Shown: positions 40,421-49,557, counted from the stretch's first letter. The stretch: DNA of 64,000 nt from Pseudanabaena sp. SR411 (GCF_002251945.1 NZ_NDHW01000200.1:1-64000); one strand, 5' to 3'. Made by a program: numbers and translations. Notes: generated by a model from the sequence alone, not told the origin.

Positions 40421-40623
40421 TTCTAATTAGGATTTTTATATGCTAGCTTTCATTATCTAGATTACTGATAAAGATTTACTACATTCCCATACAAATCAAG
40501 CAATTTACTCGTTCTCCAACATATCGATATACATCATTTCAAACATCTATCTGTAACGATACAGTTGAGTACATAAATTTGTATGCGTCCTGTATACGCC
40601 ATGAATTAGGAGATCTTAAATAT

Positions 40624-41349
40624 ATGAGCAGTAGGAAACTACCTTCTACGTCACGGCGTTCTCTAATCAAATTGGGAATTTATGGACTTGGTGCTATGAC
40701 AATTGCCACCATGCCATCAGTACTGAATGCTCAAACAAGCAGCCGCGGCAAAACCCTGATGTTTAATGCTGATGACATCGGTATTCTCAACTTTGCTTTG
40801 TTATTAGAAGAACTAGAATCTGCGTTTTATGCAGCCGTTATTAGTTCTGGCAAAATTACTAATAGTAGAGAATTGGAATATATGCGATATTTGGGCGCAC
40901 AAGAAACCGCCCATGTGACATTTTTACGCAGCGTTCTTGCTAATCAAGTTCTATTTGCTACCCAAGATTTAAGTTTTAACCAAAACAGCGTGAATGGAAT
41001 TATTGCAAGCCGCGATAGTATTTTGAATACAGCGGTTACCTTAGAAGACGTAGGCGTTCATGCTTATAACGGTGCTGGTCCGAGTCTGACCAACCCCTCC
41101 TTTATTCTTGCGGCGGGTTCCATCGTCTCTGTAGAAGCTCGACATGCCGCTGGTGTGCGATCGCTACTTGGCAAACCAGTGACAGAGCCAGATGCGGATC
41201 AGCTAATTAGTAATGCAAATCTAAATTCGGCTCTCAATCCATTCAGAGGAAAAGCTTACGACGAGCTATATACACCTAAACAGATTGTTGCCATCGTCAG
41301 TTCGCTAAATATCATCAACAATCCTATTGGCGGTTCTCTAGTTGCATAG
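40624..41349 (+). CDS. Tat-exported ferritin-like (Ferritin_2) protein
   Basis: A 241-residue protein with a twin-arginine signal (SRRSLIKLG then a hydrophobic core, about 10-35, ending LNAQ). The mature part is a four-helix ferritin-like domain with candidate di-iron ligands in LLEELESAFY, GAQETAHVTFL, LEDVGVHAYNGAG and VEARHAAGVRSL. Ferritin_2 proteins include desiccation-related proteins; metal storage, peroxide scavenging or oxidase activity are possible. Tat export suggests cofactor loading before export. ATG 40624 follows TAGGAG; an in-frame upstream extension lacks this. A Sec-exported paralogue follows. Confidence 0.85.
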   Translation: MSSRKLPSTSRRSLIKLGIYGLGAMTIATMPSVLNAQTSSRGKTLMFNADDIGILNFALLLEELESAFYAAVISSGKITNSRELEYMRYLGAQETAHVTFLRSVLANQVLFATQDLSFNQNSVNGIIASRDSILNTAVTLEDVGVHAYNGAGPSLTNPSFILAAGSIVSVEARHAAGVRSLLGKPVTEPDADQLISNANLNSALNPFRGKAYDELYTPKQIVAIVSSLNIINNPIGGSLVA

Positions 41350-41420
41350 CTGAATAATAGCCCCATGCACAAACTCTCCATTCAGCTACAAATACATTCA
41401 TTCAGAAGGGATCGCTCAAC

Positions 41421-42314
41421 ATGACACCTTACTTCGCTACTTTCAGAATAAATCCGAAAGTTATGTTTAATAGTTTTAAGCGTGCAATCAGCAGAGCCTT
41501 GTGGTCTGTCCAGTTTAGCCTCGTCTTTATCCCTCTCCTACTTTTAGGCTTATTCTTTAGCACTGCTTTACCCGCATATGCTCAAAGTACAGTCTTAAGC
41601 CCTAGGGAAGTAACAGAATATGCTCTTACTTTAGAAAAGTTGGAGGCAGACTTTTACCGCCGTGCGGCTGACTCGGCTATGAATGGAGGTTTAGTATCTG
41701 CACCTCAAATTGCCAAGGATGCGATCACCTCCTATGGTGCAGATGAAGCCAAGCATGTTACCGATCTCTCAGCAGCATTACGCTCCATTGGCGGCAATCC
41801 TGATGCTGTGACTATTCCTACAAATCCTAACTATAATGCGATCTTAGGTCGTGACCCGTTTGCTAATCCTAGCGATTTTCTCTTGGCAGGACAATATGTG
41901 GAAGATTTGGGTGTGGCTGCTTATAAAGGACAAGTACAGAATCTACTTGCCGCAGGTGAAGCAGGTAAGCCAATTTTAGCGGCTGCTTTGGAAATTCACA
42001 GTGTCGAAGCGCGACATGCTGCTGGTGTGAGATACTTACGTGAAACTTTGCTAGGTTCTGATGTGCGTCCTTGGATTGCCACTAATGCCAGCAGTAGTGA
42101 AGTCATCTATAACGAGAATCGACCTGATTCTCCAATTCCATTTAATCTTGACGCTTTTGACGGCTATGCAACTAAAGATGAAGTGATGGCTCTGGTTGAA
42201 CCAATCTTAAATGAAACCCAACCGCCAACTACTGATCAACCTAGTAATCAACCTAGTGAAACCCCAACTCCAATCCCTAGTGAATCTCCAGCACCAGTGC
42301 GAGGATTATGGTAG
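41421..42314 (+). CDS. Sec-exported ferritin-like (Ferritin_2) protein
   Basis: A 297-residue paralogue of the preceding protein with a Sec-type signal (hydrophobic core FIPLLLLGLFFSTALPAYAQ, about 36-55). The ferritin-like domain has LEKLEADFYRRAA, GADEAKHVTDLS, VEDLGVAAYKG and HSVEARHAAGVRYL as candidate metal sites. The last 35 residues are Pro/Thr/Ser/Gln-rich, like a linker or wall-spanning tail. GAAGGGA precedes the ATG. The two exported paralogues likely work together outside the cytoplasmic membrane. Confidence 0.85.
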   Translation: MTPYFATFRINPKVMFNSFKRAISRALWSVQFSLVFIPLLLLGLFFSTALPAYAQSTVLSPREVTEYALTLEKLEADFYRRAADSAMNGGLVSAPQIAKDAITSYGADEAKHVTDLSAALRSIGGNPDAVTIPTNPNYNAILGRDPFANPSDFLLAGQYVEDLGVAAYKGQVQNLLAAGEAGKPILAAALEIHSVEARHAAGVRYLRETLLGSDVRPWIATNASSSEVIYNENRPDSPIPFNLDAFDGYATKDEVMALVEPILNETQPPTTDQPSNQPSETPTPIPSESPAPVRGLW

Positions 42315-42442
42315 CAGAAGCAGTTAGGTGATGAGTTTCTATGCTCCTAACTATATAAAGAATTTAAGGGAGGATTTGTTCTCCAAATCCTCTTACAGTA
42401 TTTCCGAGTAAGAACTCATTGGAATTTTAAGGAATTTTAATT

Positions 42443-43210
42443 ATGTCTAACCCAGTTAAGGAAAAGATTAAAACTAATCTTGATAAGGCAAATAGAGAAG
42501 GTAAGATTCGCGCTGAACATATTCGCGAAATCGTTAAAGAAGCCGTTGTTCAGACTGTTGCTGAACTAAGAGAAGGTTCTGGCGAAATTGGCTTAATTGT
42601 CAAATCAGCCATATCTACGGTAATGGCTGATTTCAAAGGCGGTGGCAAGGAAACTACTGAGAAAATAGCTGCTTCTATTGAAGGGGCGATCGCAGGAAGT
42701 ACCCATGACCGACAACAAACCCTCAATCAACGCCGAGAAAAGCTGTTAGAAATTCAAGCCCAATTGGATGTCCAGCAAGAACAATTGGATCGTGAAAGCA
42801 GTGAGATTTTGATTGATATCAAAGCCTCAGAATCACCACATTTGATTGATGACGATTCAGCAGCACTTAATTTAGCGATTGATACTGTCCAAGAACAGCA
42901 AGAATCAGGGATTTTGCAAGAGCAGTATCTCAAGCTCAAATCACAACTTGCTAACTTAGATGTAAAACTGGCTATTCGTTATGGCGATCGCTACGACGAA
43001 ATTAAGCAGCAATGGGAAAACGCGAAGATTTGGTACGGTCAGAAAAAGATCGAAGCAGAAGCCAGTGGCACTATCCCTTTACAACAGAAAGTTACTGATA
43101 TTGAGAACAATATCGGCGGACTTGGTGCAGTAGTAGCCCGTAAAGAGAAAGAAGTTAAACAGCATTTACAAGAGATTTGGGAAAGTAAAGGTGTTGGCTC
43201 TAAGCCTTGA
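42443..43210 (+). CDS. helical coiled-coil protein, function unknown
   Basis: A 255-residue highly charged protein. Residues 1-95 form amphipathic helices (REGKIRAEHIREIVKEAVVQ) with a Gly-rich hinge, reminiscent of apolipoprotein-like stress proteins; residues 90-135 and 150-250 are coiled coil (LLEIQAQLDVQQEQLDRESS). There is no signal peptide. AAGGAATTTTAATT precedes the ATG. I do not recognise the family with confidence. The position within small envelope-stress genes suggests a membrane-associated scaffold, which is an inference. Confidence 0.65.
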   Translation: MSNPVKEKIKTNLDKANREGKIRAEHIREIVKEAVVQTVAELREGSGEIGLIVKSAISTVMADFKGGGKETTEKIAASIEGAIAGSTHDRQQTLNQRREKLLEIQAQLDVQQEQLDRESSEILIDIKASESPHLIDDDSAALNLAIDTVQEQQESGILQEQYLKLKSQLANLDVKLAIRYGDRYDEIKQQWENAKIWYGQKKIEAEASGTIPLQQKVTDIENNIGGLGAVVARKEKEVKQHLQEIWESKGVGSKP

Positions 43211-43273
43211 TTTACTTTTACTTCTCAAACATGACATTAGATCGTTCTCAGTTCATTTAAAAAGTACTAAATC

Positions 43274-43432
43274 ATGAAAATTATTCTTGGGATTCTACTC
43301 CCACCCCTTGGTGTTTTTCTAGCTTATGGTTTTAGCTCCACTTTGCTAATCAATATTGGGCTAACTCTATTGGGTTGGGTTCCCGGCATTATCCATGCTG
43401 TTTGGGCTATCTCTAAACAGCAAGATAAATAG
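43274..43432 (+). CDS. YqaE/Pmp3-family small membrane protein
   Basis: A 52-residue two-helix membrane protein: KIILGILLPPLGVFLAYGF, then INIGLTLLGWVPGIIHAVWA and a short charged tail. This is the UPF0057/Pmp3 pattern; homologues in yeast and plants respond to salt and cold and affect membrane potential. It lies between the coiled-coil protein and the holin_4_2-like gene, on the same strand. Confidence 0.9.
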   Translation: MKIILGILLPPLGVFLAYGFSSTLLINIGLTLLGWVPGIIHAVWAISKQQDK

Positions 43433-43513
43433 TGCTAAGCAACGCATTTCACTCTATCAACAAATAATTAAGATGACGGTGTAAAAAGCCGTCTAAAACT
43501 CAGGAGAAAAAAT

Positions 43514-43867
43514 ATGGTTGGATACTTGTTCACAATATTAGCAACGGCTCTAGGACTTCTAGTTGTCGATATGGTTGTGCCAGGGGTGGATATTGCTAAT
43601 TTCCCTGCGGCGATAATTGCGGCGATCGTGATTGGGTTTGTGAATGCTTTCATTGGACCAATCATCAAACTTTTATCCCTACCATTTACCTTCATTACGT
43701 TAGGATTATTTTCATTTGTTGTAAATGGCATCTTGCTCTGGTTGGCTTCGGTCATCGTCCCCGGATTTACAATGAATGGAATTGTCGCCCTGATTTTAGC
43801 GCCTATTGTTCTATCTTTTGTTAGTACGTTTTTCAACAAGTACTTTGCTGAGAGAGGAACCAACTAA
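43514..43867 (+). CDS. Phage_holin_4_2 / PF04020-type membrane protein
   Basis: A 117-residue protein with four hydrophobic segments and the family blocks VIGFVNAFIGPIIKLLSLPF, TFITLGLFSFVVNGILLWLA and VPGFTMNG. Despite the name, chromosomal members are not known to be lytic holins; they are small inner-membrane proteins of unknown role, often in stress clusters. CAGGAGAAA lies 6 bases before the ATG. A palindrome follows. Confidence 0.88.
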   Translation: MVGYLFTILATALGLLVVDMVVPGVDIANFPAAIIAAIVIGFVNAFIGPIIKLLSLPFTFITLGLFSFVVNGILLWLASVIVPGFTMNGIVALILAPIVLSFVSTFFNKYFAERGTN

Positions 43868-43923
43868 ATATTTATAGGATATGTAGTGTGTATAGCTATA
43901 GCCATCAATGTTAAGACAACGCC

Positions 43924-43976
43924 AAAACCCAAAAGAGAGTTGCGGCGCGAAGCGCCGCAACTCTCTTTTGGGTTTT
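43924..43976. repeat. palindromic hairpin element (AAACCC...GGGTTT class)
   Basis: Perfect inverted repeat beginning AAAACCCAAAAGAGAGTTGC with a GGCGCGAAGCGCC tip. It is nearly identical in both arms to 17700-17750, so those two share recent ancestry. Confidence 0.9.
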
Positions 43977-44034
43977 ATGTCCTGACTTGGCTGGCTATAT
44001 AACTACATACCCTATAAATATTAGGAAAAGAACT

Positions 44035-44472
44035 ATGAACATTTTTAATTACGCTCGAAAGACAGTACTAGTTTTAGCGCTAATGTTAATTCTGACCTTC
44101 ACAACTGCTTGTGGAGCTTCTCAAACTCAAACTTCTAATCCCGCAAGGATTACGCAGAGTTCGGAATATAATCAATTAGAGCGTGGTAATTCCAAGGCAG
44201 GACAAGATTTTGGCGATTGGGTGATCAAGACTAGTAAAGGTTTGATTAAGGATGCCTATGTGCGCGATCGCAACAAGTTAGGAGTCGTGATTTCGCCAAA
44301 AGTTTTACCGACTGAAGTGAAGGCTTTAACCAAATCCTTAGCTCAAGGCTTTAGGCACAATTTTCCCAATCAAGACTTGACTGTTTTAGTCTATGCTCCC
44401 GATAAAAAGCTAATTTTAACCGCTAAATATGATAGTCAGTCCCAGCAAATTGATTATCAGCAAGCAAGCTAA
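44035..44472 (+). CDS. putative lipoprotein
   Basis: A 145-residue protein with a lipoprotein-type signal: basic start, hydrophobic core LVLALMLILTFTT, and Cys in TTACGAS (about residue 24). The mature domain (YVRDRNKLGVVISPKVLPTE, then LTVLVYAPDKKLILTAKYD) is mixed alpha/beta and unrecognised. AGGAAAAG lies before ATG 44035; an upstream in-frame ATG at 43987 lies before it and would bury the signal. It likely faces the periplasm, attached to a membrane. Confidence 0.75.
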   Translation: MNIFNYARKTVLVLALMLILTFTTACGASQTQTSNPARITQSSEYNQLERGNSKAGQDFGDWVIKTSKGLIKDAYVRDRNKLGVVISPKVLPTEVKALTKSLAQGFRHNFPNQDLTVLVYAPDKKLILTAKYDSQSQQIDYQQAS

Positions 44473-44503
44473 ACAAGTTGTAAGAGTAATTAGTGAGATG
44501 ATC

Positions 44504-44800
44504 ATGAATAATCAAACCACAACCGTTCACCCTCTTGATTCCTATGACGCTTATTGGCAGGAGAATTATGGCTCTCGCCCTTACATTGAAAAAGAGGTTC
44601 CCTATGCAGACTATCAACCCGCTTATCAAACGGGACATGAAGGCTACGATCGCTATCTTGGCAAGAGCTTTGATGAAGCAGAAGATGAACTCAAACTAGA
44701 TTATGAAGCGATTTTAGCCCAAAAAACTGGGACGGGATTAGCTTGGATCAAGGTTATTGATGCAGTTCGAGATGCTTGGGATAAAGCAGGAGCTACTTGA
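44504..44800 (+). CDS. hypothetical acidic protein (YWQENYGSRPY type)
   Basis: A 98-residue acidic, Tyr-rich protein: SYDAYWQENYGSRPYIEKEV, then YADYQPAYQTGHEGYDRYLG and a C-terminal WIKVIDAVRDAWDKAG. Similar proteins occur in stress-related clusters of many bacteria beside CsbD or general stress genes; no function is established. It has no signal or membrane segment. ATG 44504 is chosen over the in-frame ATG at 44498; the frame runs back into the lipoprotein gene. Confidence 0.7.
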   Translation: MNNQTTTVHPLDSYDAYWQENYGSRPYIEKEVPYADYQPAYQTGHEGYDRYLGKSFDEAEDELKLDYEAILAQKTGTGLAWIKVIDAVRDAWDKAGAT

Positions 44801-44897
44801 AACTCACATTCATTCTCATTCCTTTGGTAAGGATAGGCGGCGCATTGCACTGCCTATCCTTAATTATTTAGCATTATTAATATCAAACATAACAACC

Positions 44898-45407
44898 ATG
44901 CCAAATTCTAGCGATGAATACAAACGTCAAGTCATGAAAGATTTGGCAGAGGGCAGCAAAGAAACCCTCACCGAAGAAACAGAAAATTATCAAAACTTTG
45001 ATGATTTTGCCCAAAGATCCTCCCGTGAAGAACGCCGCAATCTATTTAGTGATCTCTTTCAGAAAGATCGCATTACTCCAGCCGAAATGGAGCCAGAATT
45101 GCAAAAGGCGGTCGCAGGGATTCAACCTAACCAGCGTGATGACGTAGCTAGAGAATTCTTCAAACATCTGAAAAAGCGTGGTCTGAACGAGCGAGATCTT
45201 GAAAAGCAATTGGGCTTATCTAGCCATAATCCTAGCCGCATGACACCCGAAGATGTTGCGAAACTGGCTAGTTTTGCTTACCACACGCATCCTGATATTT
45301 TTCAAGAAGTTTTAGCGATTCAACCTGCACTTGTAAAGTTTCTAAGTAATCCACTCGTGGGAGCAGCTCTAGGTGCGATCGCTGCCAAATGGTTTGGTCG
45401 TAAGTAA
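44898..45407 (+). CDS. hypothetical helical protein with hydrophobic C-terminus
   Basis: A 169-residue protein. The N-terminal 115 residues are charged helices (EERRNLFSDLFQKDRITPAE, then DDVAREFFKHLKKRGLNERD) and the end has a hydrophobic Gly/Ala-rich segment LVGAALGAIAAKWFGRK, a possible membrane anchor. It resembles cyanobacterial proteins of unknown function found in stress clusters. ATG 44898 is used; the frame is open further upstream but overlaps the previous gene and looks non-coding there. A small hairpin (45413-45433) follows. Confidence 0.65.
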   Translation: MPNSSDEYKRQVMKDLAEGSKETLTEETENYQNFDDFAQRSSREERRNLFSDLFQKDRITPAEMEPELQKAVAGIQPNQRDDVAREFFKHLKKRGLNERDLEKQLGLSSHNPSRMTPEDVAKLASFAYHTHPDIFQEVLAIQPALVKFLSNPLVGAALGAIAAKWFGRK

Positions 45408-45412
45408 AGGAT

Positions 45413-45433
45413 TTGCAGCGCAAAGCGCTGCAA
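45413..45433. repeat. short hairpin TTGCAGCGC/GCGCTGCAA
   Basis: Perfect short inverted repeat with AAA loop between two convergent genes; probably a 3'-end hairpin. Confidence 0.7.
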
Positions 45434-45441
45434 TCTAATTT

Positions 45442-47715
45442 CTATGCTTCGATGATCACGCGGACATTACCGCGTTTTTTATTGACACGACAGGCAGTAG
45501 TATCACCATGACGTTCAAATTCCAGATCTAACAATGTTTGTCCGATCCGTAAATTCTGAATTGATAGGCGATTAATGGAATTGAGTAAGCAGGGATCAAT
45601 AATCCGAAGCTGATTATTGGGCGCATCGGGTACAAAATTAACCATGATCGAAATTAATTGGAAGATCGTTCCCGTTGCCCAAGCTTGTGGTGAACAGGCG
45701 ACAGGATACTGCACTGGAAAACTAAATCCATCATGCTCGTAACCACACAATAACTCAGGGGGACGTTGATAGGGCTGAGCGATCGTCATATCGATCATGC
45801 CTTGAGCGATTCGTAATGATTGCTTGACGAGACTATGCGATCGCATACCGACGGCAATCAAGCTATTGTCATGGGGCCAAACGGAACCGATGTGATATCC
45901 CATGGGATTATAGGCAGGAGAAAGGCTACTCAGAGTCCGAATCCCCCAACCATTGAACATATCAGGAGCATTTAAACGGGCGGCGACACTGAGGGCTTTT
46001 TCATAATCGAAAATGCCTAAATTCAAGCAATGACCAGCATTAGAAGCAATACTATCAACTTGCTTACCTGCGCCATCTAAGGCGATCGCGCAATAGTCTT
46101 GATCGGGCATCCAAAAATCTTGATTAAACCGTGATTTTAAATCTTGCGCCTGCGATCGCCAAAGTTCGGCAAGATCAAATAATTGTTTTTTCTCAGCCAA
46201 CTCACTCATACGGATTTTCGCTGCATAGACATAGCCTTGCACTTCGCATAAAGCGATCGCCCCCTCAGCAAGTTCTCCTTTACTATTAACAATGCAATTT
46301 TCTGAATCTTTCCAACCTTGATTGAGCAAACCTTTTTTGGAAGAGCGATGGTAACTCAGATAACCCGTTTCTTGGCAATTGCGATCAATCCATGCCATCG
46401 CTGAGAGCGCGTTTGGCCATAACTGATTTAAGGTAGCCTGATCAGCAGTCCAGGCATAATATTCGGCATAGAGCATCAACCATAGAGGCGTAGCATCGAC
46501 CGTGCCGTAGTAAGGAGTATGGGGAACTTCTTGACAACGCGCCATTTCCCCTAATCTAATTTCGTGGAGAATTTTCCCTTTTTGTTCATCCCTCCATTCA
46601 TTATCAACTTTTCCTTGAAAATGAGCCAAGACAGAGAGCGTATCACGAGCCATTTGAGGATCTAAAACCAAGGTTTGGGAAGCAGCAATGATCGAGTCTC
46701 TACCAAATAAAGTCGAAAACCAAGGTACTCCCGCCGAGAGAAAGTTATGCTTTTCTGATGTCTGTCTGAGTAGATAAATATCCTGTATAGCGCGATCGAT
46801 CACTTGATTTAGCGATTTATTATCAGTTTGAATTTTCGTAATTTGTTCTGCCCAGAGTTTCTCTTCTAATAACTCCTCAGTCTTTGCCTGTGCAAAGGTT
46901 TCGGGAACACTAACAATTGAGGTCGGACAATTGTTGGTAAATAAATGGATACGATATCCGATCGTTATCGATTCATGGGCGGCTAAATCTAAATGCCAGA
47001 TGGCAGTATAGTCTTGAATATCTTGCGGCTGAAATGAATTAAATTGAATTCGCGATTCCATCAACGAACCATCTAATCCTTCATAGGCAAGCACAATTTC
47101 TTTGGGCAAAGCTTCCGCAGCTTTTAGTTCTTGATTCGGTAGATAGCGGAGAAAACTGCCTCTTTTTTCACGCTTAGTTCCTCGCACTTCAAATAAATCT
47201 AGAAAATCTGCATCTAAGCTCAAACTAAGCGTAAAGCTAACGGGATGCGTATTGTAGTTAGTTACTTGGGTCTGCTCAAAAAAACCACCTTTAATCACGA
47301 TTTCTCGATGGATATCAATGGTTTCGGTCTTGATTTGACCACCCTTTCCATTCTCAATTTCGGGATTTGCACATAAAACCGTCATTGCAAAGCCTTTACG
47401 GGCCGTACTACTGAAAGAAATAGGCGATCGCCCATTAATTTGTAACTCTAGGCGACTGAGAAATCTGGTATCCCGACAAAACAATCCCATGCTGTCTTCA
47501 ATACCACCAATGCGACAGCTTAGGTCAGAGATATTACCTAATGTATCTGTAATCAAGAATAAATCGTCATCCTTTAACGTCAATGTAGCGATCGGATGCT
47601 CACCGATGACACAAACCCAAGGAGAAATCAGACTTTTATCAATAGGAATATATGTCCTTCCCTCAACTTCAATTGTAGCGGGTTCAATGATGACTGATGG
47701 AGTGATGTCTGGCAT
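45442..47715 (-). CDS. amylo-alpha-1,6-glucosidase family protein
   Basis: A 757-residue soluble protein of the bacterial glycogen-debranching family. The N-terminal beta-rich domain (GLFCRDTRFLSRLELQINGR) is the GDE_N_bis type, and the C-terminal (alpha/alpha)6 barrel carries GVPWFSTLFGRDSIIAASQ, YYGTVDATPLWLML and NPMGYHIGSVWPHDN. It would hydrolyse alpha-1,6 branches of glycogen-like glucans or a related glucoside. No signal peptide. No glgX or glgP gene is near. A palindrome lies upstream of the start. Confidence 0.88.
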   Translation of the reverse strand: MPDITPSVIIEPATIEVEGRTYIPIDKSLISPWVCVIGEHPIATLTLKDDDLFLITDTLGNISDLSCRIGGIEDSMGLFCRDTRFLSRLELQINGRSPISFSSTARKGFAMTVLCANPEIENGKGGQIKTETIDIHREIVIKGGFFEQTQVTNYNTHPVSFTLSLSLDADFLDLFEVRGTKREKRGSFLRYLPNQELKAAEALPKEIVLAYEGLDGSLMESRIQFNSFQPQDIQDYTAIWHLDLAAHESITIGYRIHLFTNNCPTSIVSVPETFAQAKTEELLEEKLWAEQITKIQTDNKSLNQVIDRAIQDIYLLRQTSEKHNFLSAGVPWFSTLFGRDSIIAASQTLVLDPQMARDTLSVLAHFQGKVDNEWRDEQKGKILHEIRLGEMARCQEVPHTPYYGTVDATPLWLMLYAEYYAWTADQATLNQLWPNALSAMAWIDRNCQETGYLSYHRSSKKGLLNQGWKDSENCIVNSKGELAEGAIALCEVQGYVYAAKIRMSELAEKKQLFDLAELWRSQAQDLKSRFNQDFWMPDQDYCAIALDGAGKQVDSIASNAGHCLNLGIFDYEKALSVAARLNAPDMFNGWGIRTLSSLSPAYNPMGYHIGSVWPHDNSLIAVGMRSHSLVKQSLRIAQGMIDMTIAQPYQRPPELLCGYEHDGFSFPVQYPVACSPQAWATGTIFQLISIMVNFVPDAPNNQLRIIDPCLLNSINRLSIQNLRIGQTLLDLEFERHGDTTACRVNKKRGNVRVIIEA

Positions 47716-47753
47716 ATTATTATTGATATTGTTAATTGACTGTAGAGAACCAT

Positions 47754-47794
47754 AAGAAGCTGATGTACCCGCAAAGCAGGCGCATCAGCTTCTT
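47754..47794. repeat. imperfect palindrome upstream of debranching gene
   Basis: Arms AAGAAGCTGATG / CATCAGCTTCTT with an imperfect interior around GCAAAGC. Confidence 0.7.
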
Positions 47795-47876
47795 GAGGTT
47801 TTGGTTTTGATTAAGCCTATCTACTTATCTGAGCGATCGCGAGTCTGTCCAAATTTAATTTTATGTTTCTCCTTTT

Positions 47877-48365
47877 TTATTTCTGTGCATTAGAGCGACC
47901 CCTAGATTGCAAATAGACAAAATCAATAATCATCAGAAATATCGGAGCAGCAAGCCATAACCAAAAACCAAGTAACAACTTAGTTAATAGGATATGACTA
48001 TCAGGACTACTCCCATTCGGTAAAGCAAACCAATATGCGGATATTGTTCCGATAAAACCGACAATAATTGCCGTAAGAGCCGCAGCTATAGAAAACTGAT
48101 ATTTCTTCTTTACAAAAAGTACACAGGAAAGCCAATAAAGTGGATTTGCTAGCCAACCGATCGCAGGTATTTGGAGAAATAACAATCCAAGTATGCCCCA
48201 AGCGGTAACTTCAATCCCTCTCATGTTAACCATGATACCTGAGTATGATGTCTTGTAGTTGACGATCTCGAAGGCAAGTGCTGGGAAAGTCAGTCCCATC
48301 GTATATAGCGATAAAGATACTCCTAATAGAAATAAACGGTGCTTGAAAAAAGGTACTTTTTTCAT
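47877..48365 (-). CDS. hypothetical membrane protein
   Basis: A 162-residue protein with about four hydrophobic segments (LFLLGVSLSLYTMGLTFPAL at the N-terminus, then two central ones and GFWLWLAAPIFLMIIDFVYL near the end) and a basic tail. I do not recognise a family. ATG 48365 (start MKKVPFF) gives a typical basic N-terminus before the first membrane segment; an ATG ten codons earlier is also possible. It is flanked by palindromes. Confidence 0.6.
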   Translation of the reverse strand: MKKVPFFKHRLFLLGVSLSLYTMGLTFPALAFEIVNYKTSYSGIMVNMRGIEVTAWGILGLLFLQIPAIGWLANPLYWLSCVLFVKKKYQFSIAAALTAIIVGFIGTISAYWFALPNGSSPDSHILLTKLLLGFWLWLAAPIFLMIIDFVYLQSRGRSNAQK

Positions 48366-48408
48366 AGAATGTAACCTAGTTAAATAGTCAAGCATAAGTA
48401 AACTTAAA

Positions 48409-48457
48409 ACCCAGATTGCCGTGCCGCCCGCTACGCGGACAGCACGGCAATCTGGGT
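48409..48457. repeat. palindromic hairpin element
   Basis: Arms ACCCAGATTGCCGTGC / GCACGGCAATCTGGGT around CGCCCGCTACGCGGACA. The tip is imperfect, unlike most others. Confidence 0.8.
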
Positions 48458-48480
48458 CGAGCTACTTAGATCCCTTTAAA

Positions 48481-49452
48481 CTATGCTGACGATGCAAACT
48501 CATAGCTAATCTTGGTAATCTTTCCTTTAAAATAAAGCCGAAGCCCTTCTGGATGCTCCCAACCCACTTCACCTTCTAAGGGAATCCGCATTCCATGATG
48601 AATTGCATATTCTCTAAAATTGCCTACCCAAGGCATAAAGGTCAATTTGTCTCCAACTACCCGATAACAGCGTGCTTCAGCCCGCATACTGGTAATTAAT
48701 CCCTCAGCATCAAACTGAAACACGACCGAGGCAGTTGTTTTCCCATCGGTCAAAGTGGCGCGACTAGAATGCTGATCGATCGCTTCCCAGACCACACCTT
48801 GACTAGGTAACAGCGATGTCGGATACCAAACCGTTTCTGCGAGGAAGCGTAATAATTCGCCTTGGTTTAATTCAGTCGTATTGTGCATTTTGGCAACCGT
48901 GAAAAGACCGAGTATGGAGGCTTGTAGATCTCCTTCTCCTAGCAAATAGGTGTCATGGACAAATACATTGATGAATGGAAACATCTGGATTTTTGCATCC
49001 CAGTCAAAGCCTAGCCTTTGGGTAGCCACAAGTTGTGTAGCGGTAAACTCATGCCATTTATCTTCTGTTTCATTCATATGAAACTGTCCATGCTGAGAGA
49101 TTTCAGCCTTGGTGACGATCGCTTGTCCATCGTGAAGGACAGCCTTAAAATATCGCTGCACAGGCTCTGGTAAATCTAGAATCTCTCTAGAGTCATAGGT
49201 TTGAGTCTGAATTGCTTGCTGTCCATTTGTTAGTTTGACTCGTAATTTATCAGTCTCAGATTGCCAGCGATCGCGAGCGTAAATAAGGCCAATCACTAAT
49301 AGAGCTACGATTAGAATGCCAATAATGGCAATTAGTGGCAACTTTAATAAATAATCCATAGATAAACCTAAGCTAAATACAGCTATTATCAGCAGTATAA
49401 ATCGCCATGTTTGGATGACGATCATTTTTTCATGCAAAGTTATGACTATCAC
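48481..49452 (-). CDS. DUF6544/DUF6920-type membrane-anchored protein
   Basis: A 323-residue protein with one or two hydrophobic segments near the N-terminus (about 15-60) and a large soluble domain. The segments LPEPVQRYFKAVLHDG, WKEF-like HEFTATQLVATQRLGFDW, LRFLAETVWYPTSLLP and WVGNFREYAIHHGMRIPLEG match a widespread family of unknown function (DUF6920/DUF6544). The soluble part resembles lipid-binding beta folds, as an impression only. The start may be 49452 or the ATG nine codons later. Confidence 0.75.
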   Translation of the reverse strand: MIVITLHEKMIVIQTWRFILLIIAVFSLGLSMDYLLKLPLIAIIGILIVALLVIGLIYARDRWQSETDKLRVKLTNGQQAIQTQTYDSREILDLPEPVQRYFKAVLHDGQAIVTKAEISQHGQFHMNETEDKWHEFTATQLVATQRLGFDWDAKIQMFPFINVFVHDTYLLGEGDLQASILGLFTVAKMHNTTELNQGELLRFLAETVWYPTSLLPSQGVVWEAIDQHSSRATLTDGKTTASVVFQFDAEGLITSMRAEARCYRVVGDKLTFMPWVGNFREYAIHHGMRIPLEGEVGWEHPEGLRLYFKGKITKISYEFASSA

Positions 49453-49557
49453 TATGACTATGACAGGCGATCGCTTGATTTCGTGAATGAATTGATTGAA
49501 TACGCTACAAAAGGTAACTGAATGGCTCTAAAATTAAATAAATCGCTCTTTTGATCT

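Noticed and set aside
43514-43867. True phage holin
   Set aside because: It belongs to the chromosomal PF04020 type, has no endolysin neighbour and sits among stress genes.
17700-43976. Repeated AAACCC...GGGTTT palindromes as a CRISPR array
   Set aside because: The units are single, kilobases apart and self-complementary; there are no spacers and no cas genes.
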